DNA of 64,000 bases, taken from Bog-159 sp963738345. GTDB taxonomy: Bacteria > Acidobacteriota > Terriglobia > Bryobacterales > Bryobacteraceae. The stretch covers positions 1,178,001-1,242,000 of the forward strand of contig CAVTWI010000002.1 in the NCBI GenBank assembly GCA_963738345.1, read 5' to 3'. Position numbers and translations under genes: made by a program. Under the pieces are notes generated by a model, which worked only from the letters and a program-made list of their open reading frames with translations, had not been told where the DNA came from and made no database searches. Below, piece by piece: positions 44,190-53,442 of this stretch (position 1 is the stretch's first letter; every line of letters starts with the position of its first letter).

Positions 44190-44702
44190 CTATCCAAACT
44201 TCAGTTTTCCCGCCAGGTCGGGCATCCGGCCCTCCAACAATTCGCCCAGGACGAAGGCGATGGCGGCAGCGGGCGGCGGACATCCCGGGACGTGCAGATC
44301 CACTTTGATGGCGTCGTGCAAGGGCACGGCATGTTTCAGTAAAGCCGGCACGCCATCGGTGGGGGCGGTACCGTAAATACCTTCGAGCAGTACATTCACG
44401 GGGATGTTATTGCGCATGGCGGGGACATTGCTGGTGACGGCGCAATCGCCCAGGGCGACCACCAGTTTGCTGCGGGCGCGCAGCAGGCGGGCCTTTTCGA
44501 GATCGTCGTGACTGCTGACCGCGCCTTCCACTACGGTGACGTCGACCGCCTTGGGAAACTCCTGCGCATCCACCAATGGACCGTATACGAGGTCGATCTT
44601 GCCGGCCAGCGGGATCAAGGCTTCGTCGATATCGAGCAGGGACATATGGCAGCCGGAACAGCCGTCCAGCCACACGGTAGCGAGCCTGGTCTTCTTAGTC
44701 AT
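44190..44702 (-). CDS. hoxY: [NiFe] hydrogenase small subunit HoxY
   Basis: The product has 170 residues from ATG 44702; GGAG lies eight bases before it, and it overlaps the hoxU stop by eight bases. The proximal [4Fe-4S] ligands are Cys15 and Cys18 (LDGCSGCHM), Cys87 (GDCAV) and Cys141 (VPGCPPP). The short form with no second cluster domain is typical of NAD-linked group 3d enzymes. It passes electrons from HoxH to the HoxFU diaphorase. A GTG four codons earlier is a less likely start. The frame is intact. Confidence 0.93.
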   Translation of the reverse strand: MTKKTRLATVWLDGCSGCHMSLLDIDEALIPLAGKIDLVYGPLVDAQEFPKAVDVTVVEGAVSSHDDLEKARLLRARSKLVVALGDCAVTSNVPAMRNNIPVNVLLEGIYGTAPTDGVPALLKHAVPLHDAIKVDLHVPGCPPPAAAIAFVLGELLEGRMPDLAGKLKFG

Positions 44703-45411
44703 TGCTTGCTCCACGCCTGACTGCCAGCCAGGTGATCTTGTCGACGCGCTTAGTCATTTCGCCGACGGCCCAGCCTTTTTCGGCAAGCGCGCCGGTGGGG
44801 CAGACCTGTACGCATTTGCCGCAACTGGTGCAGTTGCGGGCCTGTCCCCACGGACGGTTGAGATCGCAGGAGATCATGGAGTGGACGCCGCGTCCCGCGA
44901 TATCGAAGACATGGGCGCCCTCGATTTCGCCGCACACGCGTACGCAGCGCGTGCACAGGATGCAGCGGTTATGGTCGAGGACGAAGCGGGCGTGGGTCAT
45001 GTCCACGGAAAGCAGCGGGTAGCTGTAGGGATACTCGACCGAGGTAACGCCCAGTTTCTGAGCCATCTCCTGCAATTCGCAGTGGCCATTCGAAACGCAC
45101 ACGGCGCAATAGTGATTGCGTTCGGAAAGCAGAAACTCGATGGCCATGCGGCGATAGCGAGTCAACTTTTCCGAATTAGTCGTGACCGACATACCTTCCT
45201 GGACGGGAGTGGTGCAGGCCGGCAGCAGGCGGCCCACACCGGACACCTCCACAATGCATAGGCGGCAGGCTCCCACGGCGCTCAAGCCTTCGAGGAAGCA
45301 CAGGGTGGGGATATATTTCTTATTGGCGCGCGCGGCCTCCAGGATGGTCTGGCCGGCGGTGGCATCGACGTATTCGCCGTCGATTTTGATGGAGACTTTG
45401 TCGTTTGACAT
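44695..45411 (-). CDS. hoxU: Diaphorase iron-sulfur subunit HoxU
   Basis: The product has 238 residues. An N-terminal [2Fe-2S] domain (Cys38, Cys49, Cys52, Cys66), a HxxC-type middle cluster (HYCAVCVSNGHCELQ) and two [4Fe-4S] motifs (CILCTRCVRVC, CTSCGKCVQVCP) match HoxU and the N-terminus of NuoG. It links HoxY to the flavin of HoxF. It follows hoxF-gltD by nine bases and overlaps hoxY. The frame is intact. Confidence 0.94.
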   Translation of the reverse strand: MSNDKVSIKIDGEYVDATAGQTILEAARANKKYIPTLCFLEGLSAVGACRLCIVEVSGVGRLLPACTTPVQEGMSVTTNSEKLTRYRRMAIEFLLSERNHYCAVCVSNGHCELQEMAQKLGVTSVEYPYSYPLLSVDMTHARFVLDHNRCILCTRCVRVCGEIEGAHVFDIAGRGVHSMISCDLNRPWGQARNCTSCGKCVQVCPTGALAEKGWAVGEMTKRVDKITWLAVRRGASND

Positions 45412-45420
45412 AACGGCTCC

Positions 45421-48400
45421 TTATACCTCCACTAAGTCCTCCACGGGGTGGCCGTGCTGGTTTTCGCGGATGTCGCAACGCAGGCAGCGGCTGGCCTCGT
45501 CGAGCGCCTGTTGGGCGGTGAGTCCCAGCATGGCTTCGTTGAAATTGAGGACGCGTTCGCGAGGCGGGCAGTTCCGCCAATTCATGGCGGTGGCCCTCGT
45601 TCGACTGGGTGGGCGGTGTTTTGGAGTAGTCGAACCGGGGCATGATACGGTCAAAGCGCGACGCGCCCATAAGCCTCTGGTCGATATTGCGCGCCGCTTT
45701 CTTGCCCAGTCCCATGGCGTTCGAGACATTGGAAGCGCCGGTTATGGCGTCGCCGCCCGCATAGAATTTGCTGCGGCTGGTTTCGAGGGTGAAGCGATCC
45801 ACTTCGATAGTTCCGTCTTCCTTGATCTTCAGGCCGGAGCCACGGCCGAAATCTGGATCCACGGATTCGCCCACCGCCAGGATGACGGTGTCGCATTCGT
45901 AGCGGCGGATCTCTTCCGTGGGTACGGGCTTGCGGCGGCCAGAAGAATCAAATTCGCCCAAGCGTGTTTTCACCACTTCGATGGCTTTGACCTTGGATTG
46001 GTCGTCGCCCACGATACGGTGCGGCGTGGCCAGGTAGATGAACTTGACGCCTTCCTCCTCGGCGGCATGGATCTCTTCTTTGATGGCGGGCATATCTTTG
46101 CGTTCGCGGCGGTAGATGACGGTGACGTCCGCGCCCTTGCGCAAAGCCGTGCGGGCGGAATCGATGGCGGCATTTCCGCCGCCGATGACCACCACCTGGC
46201 GATGCGAGTTGTACGGGTTCGCGTTTGGAGACGGCCTCCAGGAAGATCAAGGCGCGGGCAGCACGCCTTTCAACTCGGTGCCGGGCAGGTAGACCCAGGA
46301 TTCCTTCCAGGTGCCGATGGAGATGAACACCGCGTTATACATGTTGTCGAGTTCGTTAAGGGTGATGTCGCGGCCGATCACGGTGTCGCAAATGAACTCG
46401 ACGCCCATACGCTCGATCAGTTCGATTTCGCGATCGAGCGCGGATTTCGGCAGCCGGTACTCGGGCAGGGCATAGCGCAGCATGCCGCCGGGCAGGGGAT
46501 TGGTCTCATATACGGTCACCTCGTGGCCCAGCAGGGCCAGGTAGAAGGCGGCCGTGAGCCCGGTAGGTCCGGCGCCCACGATGGCCACTTTGCGGTCGGT
46601 AGGCTGCAGCTTACAGGAAGCCACGCGATCCGCCATGCGAATCGAAGCGGTCCGAATCGTAAATGGAATCGGCGATGGCGCGATGCACCTCGCGCATGTT
46701 CACCGATTCGTCGATGCCGTGGCGCCGGCAGCGGTTATCGCAAGGATGCTGGCAGACGCGGCCGGTGGAGGAGGGCAGGGGATTGTCCATGATCACGGAG
46801 AGGAAGGCATCTTCCAGGCGCTGCTCCTGAAAGAGTTGCAGGAAGCGCGGGATATTCATATGCAGCGGGACAACTGTTCTCGCAAGGGGAAAGCGCCAGG
46901 TCTTCGCAGACTCCGGCGCGGCAGCGATGCGCGCGGATATGGTCTTCGAATTCGTGCCGGAAATGGCGCATGGTGGTGAGCACCGGATTGGGCGCGCTCT
47001 GTCCCAGGCCGCAGAGCGAGGTGTCGCGAATCATGCGGCCCATTTCGTCCAGGCGGTCGAGATCGCCGGGGCTGGCGTGGCCGTTGCTGAAGGCGTTCAG
47101 GATGCGCAGGGCTTTGTCGAGCCCCACGCGGCAGGGGATGCATTTGCCGCAGGATTCGGAGTGCGTGAACTCGATGAAGTAGCGCGCCACATCCACCATG
47201 CAGTTGTCTTCATCCATCACCACCATGCCGCCGGAACCCATGATGGAGCCCAGCTGGGCAAGGGTTTCGTAATCGACGGGCGTGTCGAACATCTCCTGCG
47301 GGATGCAGCCGCCGGAAGGGCCGCCAGTCTGCACGGCTTTGATGTGCCGTCCTTCGGCGCCGCCTTCGCCGACATCGTAGATGAAGGTCTTCAAAGCGGC
47401 GTACCCAGGGGCATCTCGACGAGACCGGTGTTGGCGATCTTGCCCACCAGCGAGAAGACTTTTGTGCCGGCGCTCTTGGTGCTGCCGGTTTCGGTGAACC
47501 AGGCCGGACCTTTGGCGACGATCGGCGCGATGTTGTACCAGGTCTCCACGTTGTTGATGTTGGTGGGGCAGCCCCACAGTCCCTTTTGCGCCGGGAACGG
47601 CGGGCGCGGCCGGGGGCGTCCAGCAAAGCCTTCGAGCGATGCGATCAGGGCGGTCTCTTCTCCGCACACAAACGCGCCGGCGCCTTCCACCATGCGAGAT
47701 ATCGAAATTGAATCCGCGGCCCATGATGTTGTCGCCCAGCAGACCGTAGAGGCGCGCCTGGGTGATGGCGCGGCGCAGGCGATGCACGGCCAGCGGATAC
47801 TCGGCACGCACGTAGACGAAGCCTTCGGTGGCGCCCGTAACGTAGGCGCCGATGATCATGCCTTCCAGCAGCGCATGCGGATCGCTCTCGATCTCGTTGC
47901 GGTTCATGTACGCGCCGGGATCGCCTTCGTCCGCATTGCAGATGATGTATTTCTGCTCGGCCCTGCGGCTTTGCGCAGGAATTCCCATTTGAGTCCGGTG
48001 AGAAATCCAGCGCCGCCGCGTCCGCGCAACTTGGAGGCTTTGATCTGTTCGATCACCATTTCGGGCATGGCGTCGATCAGAACTTTATATAAAGACTGAT
48101 AGCCCCCTACCGCGACGTATTCTTCGATATCGTCCGGGTTGATCAGGCCGCAATTGCGCAGTACGATTTTCTTCTGTTCTTTGAAGAAGGGGATATCGCG
48201 CCACAGGGGAATTTCGGGAAAGCCTTCGCCGTAACGCACCTGGGCGGTGAGGTGGTCCCACTCTTCGATCTTGCACAGAGCCAGTTCCGCGGGGATGCGG
48301 CCGGCTTCCATTTCATCCAACAGGCGGTCGACATGATTGGCCTGGAAGCTGCGCAGGATTACCAGCGGACGGCCGGGAAGCCATACGTTGACCAGGGGTT

Positions 48401-48614
48401 CCTGGGCGCAGAAACCAAAGCATCCGGCCGTGGCCAGGCGCACGTCGCGGCCGCGCTGGTGGATGGCTTCGGAGAAGGCATGGAAGACGCCCTCCGCGCC
48501 ATTACCGTTGCCGCAGGTTCCCATGCCCACGGCGATACGCGGACGGTTGGGCAGCAACTTGGCCAGCCCGGCTTCCTTGACGGCGCTGAATGACGAGATG
48601 TCTTGTATGCGCAT
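45421..48614 (-). pseudogene. hoxF: HoxF/NuoF flavin subunit fused to a GltD-like NAD(P) oxidoreductase, many frame breaks
   Basis: Reading from ATG 48614, the product would have about 1060 residues. Order: a thioredoxin-like [2Fe-2S] domain (GMGTCGNGNGAEG, CFGFCAQEP), the NuoF core with FMN and NAD motifs (LRGRGGAGFLTGLKWEF, ICNADEGDPGAYMNR, GAGAFVCGEETALIAS), the [4Fe-4S] ligands SCGKCIPCRVG, then a GltD/DPD-type iron-sulfur domain (CPLHMNIPRFLQLF, GRVCQHPCDNRCRR) and two nucleotide-binding domains (KVAIVGAGPTGLTAAFYLA; VVVIGGGNAAIDSARTAL), ending EASRCLRCDI and VEDLVEV. Eight frame changes are needed, near 47967, 47697, 47400, 46872, 46640, 46257, 46215 and 45587. None brings a nonsense codon in the followed frame. 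It lies one base after hoxE. Confidence 0.88.
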
Positions 48615-48615
48615 A

Positions 48616-49152
48616 TCATTTCCCGTTCTTGCGCTCGATGGCTTCCACTTCGCGGTGGAGCGCCTGTTCGTTCATGTGGCCGAAGATGGAGTGATCAACC
48701 TCCACGACCGGGGCCAGGGCGCATTGTCCGAAACAGGCGACTGTGCGCAAGGAGAATTTATGGTCGGGCGTGGTGACGCAGACTTTGTCGGCGTTGTTTT
48801 CGCCCGCATCCGGGATGCCCAGTTCGAGTTTCAGGCGTTCCAACAAACTGCGCGATCCCCGCGTATGGCAGGCGGTGCCGCGGCAGATACAAATCGTATG
48901 GTCGCCCTGGGGTTCCAGGTTGAAGAGCGCGTAGAAGGTGGCCACGCTGAAGACCTGGGCCAGCGGGATGCCGGTCTTTTCGGCAATATACTCCAGGATT
49001 TCGAGCGGAAGGTACTTATGTGGATTATGCTCCTGGACTTTTTCCAGGATGGTGAGCAGCGCCCCGGAGCGGTCGTCGCAGGCTGCGATGACTTGATCCG
49101 CGAACTCCTGGCCGCCCAGCGGCGGCTGAGGCATCGCCAGTTTGGATTTCAC
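48616..49152 (-). CDS. hoxE: HoxE/NuoE-like [2Fe-2S] subunit
   Basis: The product has 178 residues from a GTG at 49152 with GGGGGA eight bases upstream. A helical N-terminus (LTILEKVQEHNPHKYLPLEI) is followed by the thioredoxin-like [2Fe-2S] fold with Cys90, Cys95 (CRGTACHTRGS) and Cys140, Cys144 (CFGQC). It is the first gene of the hydrogenase operon and the pattern hoxEFUYH identifies a bidirectional NAD-linked enzyme. The frame is intact. Upstream is an inverted repeat at 49175-49202. Confidence 0.93.
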   Translation of the reverse strand: MKSKLAMPQPPLGGQEFADQVIAACDDRSGALLTILEKVQEHNPHKYLPLEILEYIAEKTGIPLAQVFSVATFYALFNLEPQGDHTICICRGTACHTRGSRSLLERLKLELGIPDAGENNADKVCVTTPDHKFSLRTVACFGQCALAPVVEVDHSIFGHMNEQALHREVEAIERKNGK

Positions 49153-49174
49153 GAAACGGTCCCCCTTTTCGTGT

Positions 49175-49202
49175 GGTGCTTATACAAGCAGATATTAGCA
49201 CC
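49175..49202. promoter_or_regulatory. Inverted repeat before the hydrogenase operon
   Basis: GGTGCTTATA (49175-49184) and TATTAGCACC (49193-49202) are 10-base arms with one mismatch around an 8-base spacer. It lies 23 bases before hoxE and is about 100 bases from the start of the divergent molybdoenzyme gene. It could be an operator of either, or a leader hairpin of hoxE. Confidence 0.5.
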
Positions 49203-49282
49203 TTTAAATCTGCGATACATTAGGCATAGTTTTCAACTGCCGAGTTCACCGCGGCGGAAGATACCGTCCACCGTAAAGGGCT

Positions 49283-49291
49283 TGCTATAAT
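49283..49291 (+). promoter_or_regulatory. Extended -10 promoter of the molybdoenzyme gene
   Basis: TGCTATAAT is a perfect extended -10 (TGnTATAAT). Its end is eight bases before the ATG at 49300, so transcription would start at or next to the ATG and the message would be leaderless. No good -35 is seen, as is usual with extended -10 promoters. Confidence 0.5.
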
Positions 49292-49299
49292 CCTCGTAA

Positions 49300-51351
49300 A
49301 TGCCAGACATCCGCCATTCCGTTTGTGCGCTGGATTGTCCGGATGCTTGCGCCTTACTGGTGACCGTTGACGAAGCGGCGTGGCCACGCGTCTTCGCGGC
49401 GACGCGGCTCATCCCGTGACACGCGGATTTTTATGCGGAAAAGTCGCGCGTTATCTGGAGCGCGAGTATGATCCGGCACGGCTGCTCTATCCCATGCGGC
49501 GGACCGGCGCAAAGGGGAGGGCCGCTTCGAAAGCGCATCTGGTGGGACGAAGCGCTGGACGAGATTGCCGCGCGATTGAAAACCATCGCCGCGGAGTTCG
49601 GTCCGGAAGCGATTCTGCCTTACAGCTATGCGGGGACCATGGGGCTGCTGAACGGCAGCGGCATGGACCGGCGCTTTTTCCATCGCCTGGGCGCGTCGCG
49701 GCTGGACCGCACCATTTGTTCGTCGGCGGGGGCCGCGGGATTGAAGGATGCGCTGGGCTTTCGCTACGGTACCGAGCCCGAACAGTTCCGGCACTCCAAG
49801 CTGATCATCGCGTGGGGCGCGAACGTCCTGGGCACCAACGTCCATTTGTGGCCGTTCATCGTGGAGGCGCGGCGCAACGGGGCGCGGTTTTATACGATCG
49901 ATCCGCGCCGCAATCGCACAGGGGCGGCGGCGGACCAGCACTTCTTCATCAACCCGGGCAGCGACACGGCGCTGGCGCTGGGCATGATGCACGTGATCAT
50001 CGGCGAGAAGCTGCACGATGCCGGATACGTGGAGCAGCACACCGCCGGATTCGCGGAACTGGCCGAACGGGTGAAGCAGTATCCGCCGGCGCGCGCGTCC
50101 GCGCTAACGGGCATTCCAGCCGAGGATATCGTGGCGCTGGCGCGCGAATACGCGACCACGCGTCCGGCGGCGATCCGGTTAAATTATGGCGTGCAGCGTA
50201 GCGAACGCGGCGCGATGGCGGTGCGCACGATCGCGCTATTGCCGGCGCTGACCGGGTCGTGGAAAGATGTGGGCGGCGGACTGCAACTATCCACATCGCA
50301 GGCGTTCCATCTGAATCGGACCGGCCTGGAGCGTCCCGATCTGCAGCGGCGTGCGTTGGGGCGCGAGGCCCGCATGATGAACATGTCGCAGCTGGGCGAA
50401 GCGCTCAACGATGTGGCGGATCCGCCGGTGAAGGCGCTGGTGGTTTACAACTCAAATCCGGCGGCGATTGCGCCCAATCAGAACGCAGTGCGCCGGGGCC
50501 TGCGGCGCGAGGATCTGTTCACCGTGGTGCTGGAACAATTCCAGACGGACACCGCGGACTATGCCGATTTCGTTCTGCCGTCGACGACGTTCCTGGAGCA
50601 TACGGATCTGTACCTGGCTTACGGCCACTATTATTTGCAACTGGCTCGTCCAGCGCTCGCGCCACCGGGCGAAGCGCGGCCGAACGTGGAGGTGTTTCGC
50701 GCCCTGGCCGCACGCATGGGCTTCGACGACCCGTGTTTCGCGGATTCGGATGACGATATGATCCGCACGCTGCTGGCGTCGGAGCATCCGTTCGTGCGCG
50801 GGATTACGCTCGAGGAACTGGAGCGCGAGCATTCCGTACGGTTGCGGGTAGCGCCCGCAGGCTCGCCGTATTTGCCGTTTGCGAACGGCGGATTCGGAAC
50901 GCCGTCGGGCAAGTGTGAATTCCGCGCGGAATCGATCGAATATACGCCGCCAATGGAGTCGCGTTTCGGCGACGAGGGACTGCGGGCGCGATTCCCCCTG
51001 GAACTGATTTCGCCCAAGAACGACGACAGCATGAACTCCACGTTCGGCAATCGTAACGACACCGACGCGGACACGGCGACAGTGCATATACAATCGGCCG
51101 ATGCGGCGGCGCGGGGCATCTCCACCGGGGACCAGGTACGGGTATTCAACGACCGTGGATCCTGCCTGCTGCGCGCGGAGGTGGATGGCGTGGTGCGCGA
51201 GGGCGTCGTGGCGGTACCGGCAGTGCGGTGGGGCAGTATGGCGCCGGACCGGCAAACGGTGAATGTGCTGACCGCGGAGCGTCTGACAGACAAGGGCGGC
51301 GGACCCACGTTTTATAGCTGCCTGGTACAAGTGGAGAAGAGCGGAGACTGA
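49300..51351 (+). CDS. Molybdopterin (Mo/W-bisPGD) oxidoreductase, N-terminus frame-broken
   Basis: From ATG 49300 the text is MPDIRHSVCALDCPDACALL, the first three cysteines of the [4Fe-4S] site. Then one shift near 49378 leads to DAAHPVTRGFLCGKVARYLE (fourth cysteine), and a second near 49525 leads to the main frame (49468-51351, 627 residues), starting WWDEALDEIAARLKTI. Cofactor-binding parts follow: LDRTICSSAGAAG, KLIIAWGANVLGTNVHLWP, ALVVYNSNPAAIAPN, DFVLPSTTFLEHTD and a C-terminal DUF-type barrel with LISPKNDDSMNSTFGNR. The family includes formate dehydrogenase-like and related enzymes; the substrate is unknown. It is divergent from the hydrogenase operon, which suggests shared redox control. 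Confidence 0.85.
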
Positions 51352-51902
51352 TGACTATTTCCCCTATGAGGCATGGCCGGCCCGGCGTGGCCGCGGCGAT
51401 TTTGATCTGCACATTGACACTGGCTCCGGCATGCAAGCGCCACCGGCGGGTGACCATCCAGACGGCCGAGGAGGCGCCGGTGCTGGCCAGCATGGTGGCC
51501 ACGGCCGATCCGCAGGCGAAGGCGCAGTTGGTCAGCGGATTTTATGGTGTGGAACAAAACTCGTGGCGCTGGACCGCGGGCCGCTTTTCGGTGCTGTTGC
51601 GTCCGCCGCGTTCAGCGGCGGCAGCAGGCGCCGTTCTGCAATTGAAATTCACTATCCCTGACGTGGCCATCGCGAAGATGAAAAGCGTGTCGCTCTCCGC
51701 TTATCTGAACGGCACGGCGCTGCCGCCCGAGACCTATTCGCAAGCCGGGCAATTCGTTTATAGCCGCGACGTACCGGCCAACCTTCTGACGGGTGATGTG
51801 GCCCGCGTGGATTTCTCGCTGGATAAGACCATCCCCGCGAGCCCAGCGGACCACCGCGAACTGGGCGTGGTCGTGTCCATGATCGGCTTCCAGCCCAAGT
51901 AG
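51351..51902 (+). CDS. Probable lipoprotein coupled to the molybdoenzyme gene
   Basis: The product has 183 residues and shares TGATG with the end of the molybdoenzyme gene. The N-terminus GVAAAILICTLTLAPACKRHRR has a lipobox-like APAC (Cys28). The rest is a beta-sandwich-like sequence (QNSWRWTAGRFSVLLRPP, GAVLQLKFTIPD, VSLSAYLNGTALPPETYSQA) ending VVVSMIGFQPK. It looks like a carbohydrate- or protein-binding outer protein but no family is recognised. Coupling may be by position only. Confidence 0.65.
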   Translation: MTISPMRHGRPGVAAAILICTLTLAPACKRHRRVTIQTAEEAPVLASMVATADPQAKAQLVSGFYGVEQNSWRWTAGRFSVLLRPPRSAAAAGAVLQLKFTIPDVAIAKMKSVSLSAYLNGTALPPETYSQAGQFVYSRDVPANLLTGDVARVDFSLDKTIPASPADHRELGVVVSMIGFQPK

Positions 51903-51954
51903 CGATCTTGGTGCAAACCAGTACAGCGGGGCGTGGCGTGCATTGAGGCAGCCG

Positions 51955-53439
51955 ATGCCGCTCATTCTCTTCCTCGCATTCCTCGCCGCCACGGCGGGCG
52001 CCAATTATCGCACCATTCAAGTAGACGCCTCGCGCGTGACGGGCAAGATCCGCTCTTTTCAAGGGGTGGTCGACGGTCCCCTGCCGCTGGTTCCCCGCGA
52101 CGCCACGCTGACCAAACAGTTCAAAGACCTGCGGATCGATTTCATCCGTGCGCACGACCTCTTCGGACCCGTGGATATCGACGCGCGCTGGCCTGACCCG
52201 GATCGCATTGCGACGGCGGTAGGTGCGTCGGCCGCCAAGACCGTATTCCCCGATTGGAGCGCCGATCCGGAACGCCCGGAGAGCTACAACTTCGAACCGA
52301 CCGATCGGGTAATCAAGGCCATGGTCGATTCCGGCGCGCAAGTCTGTTACCGGCTAGGCAGGAGTTGGGCAGCGGACGCGGCCCCGCCAGACAATTTCGA
52401 TAAATACGCGAATGTCGTGAAGCACGTAGCCATGCATTACAACGCCGGATGGGTACACGGTTTTCACGGGGCCGTGCGGTATTGGGAGTTTTGGAACGAG
52501 CCCGACGCTGAGAAGGCCTGGAATCCGCAGTTCATCCGGCCTTTCTGGAGCGGCACGCCGGCCCAGTATTATGCGTTGTATGAGAAGGTTGCGCGCGCGT
52601 TGAAAGATGTTGACCCCGCGCTGAAGGTGGGTGGGTCGGCCAAGGCCGCAGCGGATATTGCGGGACCGTATCGCGAAGGATTCATTCAATACTGTGCGGC
52701 GCACAAAGTACCGCTGGACTTTTTCTCATGGCACCATTATTTCGGCCCATCGCTCGACCCCTACGACATGGTGCGGTTGGGCAAGATTATGCGGCAATTG
52801 CTTGATGCGAGCGGATTCAAAGATGCGGAGATCATCAACACGGAATGGAACATGGGGCAAGGCCTAAGCGCCCGCCAACCGGTGAGCCATTCACCGATGG
52901 AAGCGGCGGCATTTGTGGGATCCGTGCTGATCTACCTGCAGGATTCGCTGCTGCAACACGCCTGTTATTACCGCGCGGAGGCTGGCCCGCGCCGGTTGTT
53001 CACAGCGGACGGGGGCTATTCGAAGAACGCCTACGTTTACCGCGCAACGGGAAGCATGCTGGATACTCCCGACCGTTTGGCGGCTACGGGTGGCGATACC
53101 TTCGGATTCGCGGTATTGGCAGGCCGGTCGAGCGACAACCGGCAAGTTCGGGTTTTAATCTCAAACTACGAGATTCCCGCGCAAGACCGGCAACCGAGGA
53201 TGGGCCGGCTGCGATTGCCGCGGCAGAACGGGATTTCGTACTCGAACAATCGCGGGTATGCGCTGCAGATCGCTAATCTGCCGTGGGGCGATGCGGCTTA
53301 CAGCGTGAAGCGCTACCGGCTCAGTGAGACCGACAACTTGAGTGTACGGAATCTGCCGGCAGGACGTGGCAGCCGTTTTGAATTGAACTCGGAACTGGCG
53401 CCTCCTGGATTCGAGTTGATCGTGCTCGACCGGCAATAG
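51955..53439 (+). CDS. Secreted GH39-like glycoside hydrolase
   Basis: I start at ATG 51955 (MPLILFLAFLAATAGANYRT, a signal peptide) with GAGG seven bases before it; a TTG four codons earlier is also open. The product has 494 residues. The barrel carries RYWEFWNEPD with the acid/base glutamate and EIINTEWNMG with the nucleophile glutamate, the GH39/clan A layout; SWHHYFGPS is also conserved. A beta domain follows from about residue 390. Family members act on xylosides or iduronides, or are of unknown specificity. It converges with the GH109-like gene with three bases between the stops. Confidence 0.8.
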   Translation: MPLILFLAFLAATAGANYRTIQVDASRVTGKIRSFQGVVDGPLPLVPRDATLTKQFKDLRIDFIRAHDLFGPVDIDARWPDPDRIATAVGASAAKTVFPDWSADPERPESYNFEPTDRVIKAMVDSGAQVCYRLGRSWAADAAPPDNFDKYANVVKHVAMHYNAGWVHGFHGAVRYWEFWNEPDAEKAWNPQFIRPFWSGTPAQYYALYEKVARALKDVDPALKVGGSAKAAADIAGPYREGFIQYCAAHKVPLDFFSWHHYFGPSLDPYDMVRLGKIMRQLLDASGFKDAEIINTEWNMGQGLSARQPVSHSPMEAAAFVGSVLIYLQDSLLQHACYYRAEAGPRRLFTADGGYSKNAYVYRATGSMLDTPDRLAATGGDTFGFAVLAGRSSDNRQVRVLISNYEIPAQDRQPRMGRLRLPRQNGISYSNNRGYALQIANLPWGDAAYSVKRYRLSETDNLSVRNLPAGRGSRFELNSELAPPGFELIVLDRQ

Positions 53440-53442
53440 GCT

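Noticed and set aside
45182..46792. Open frame of 536 residues opposite hoxF-gltD
   Set aside because: Antisense shadow; the minus strand carries clear conserved motifs.
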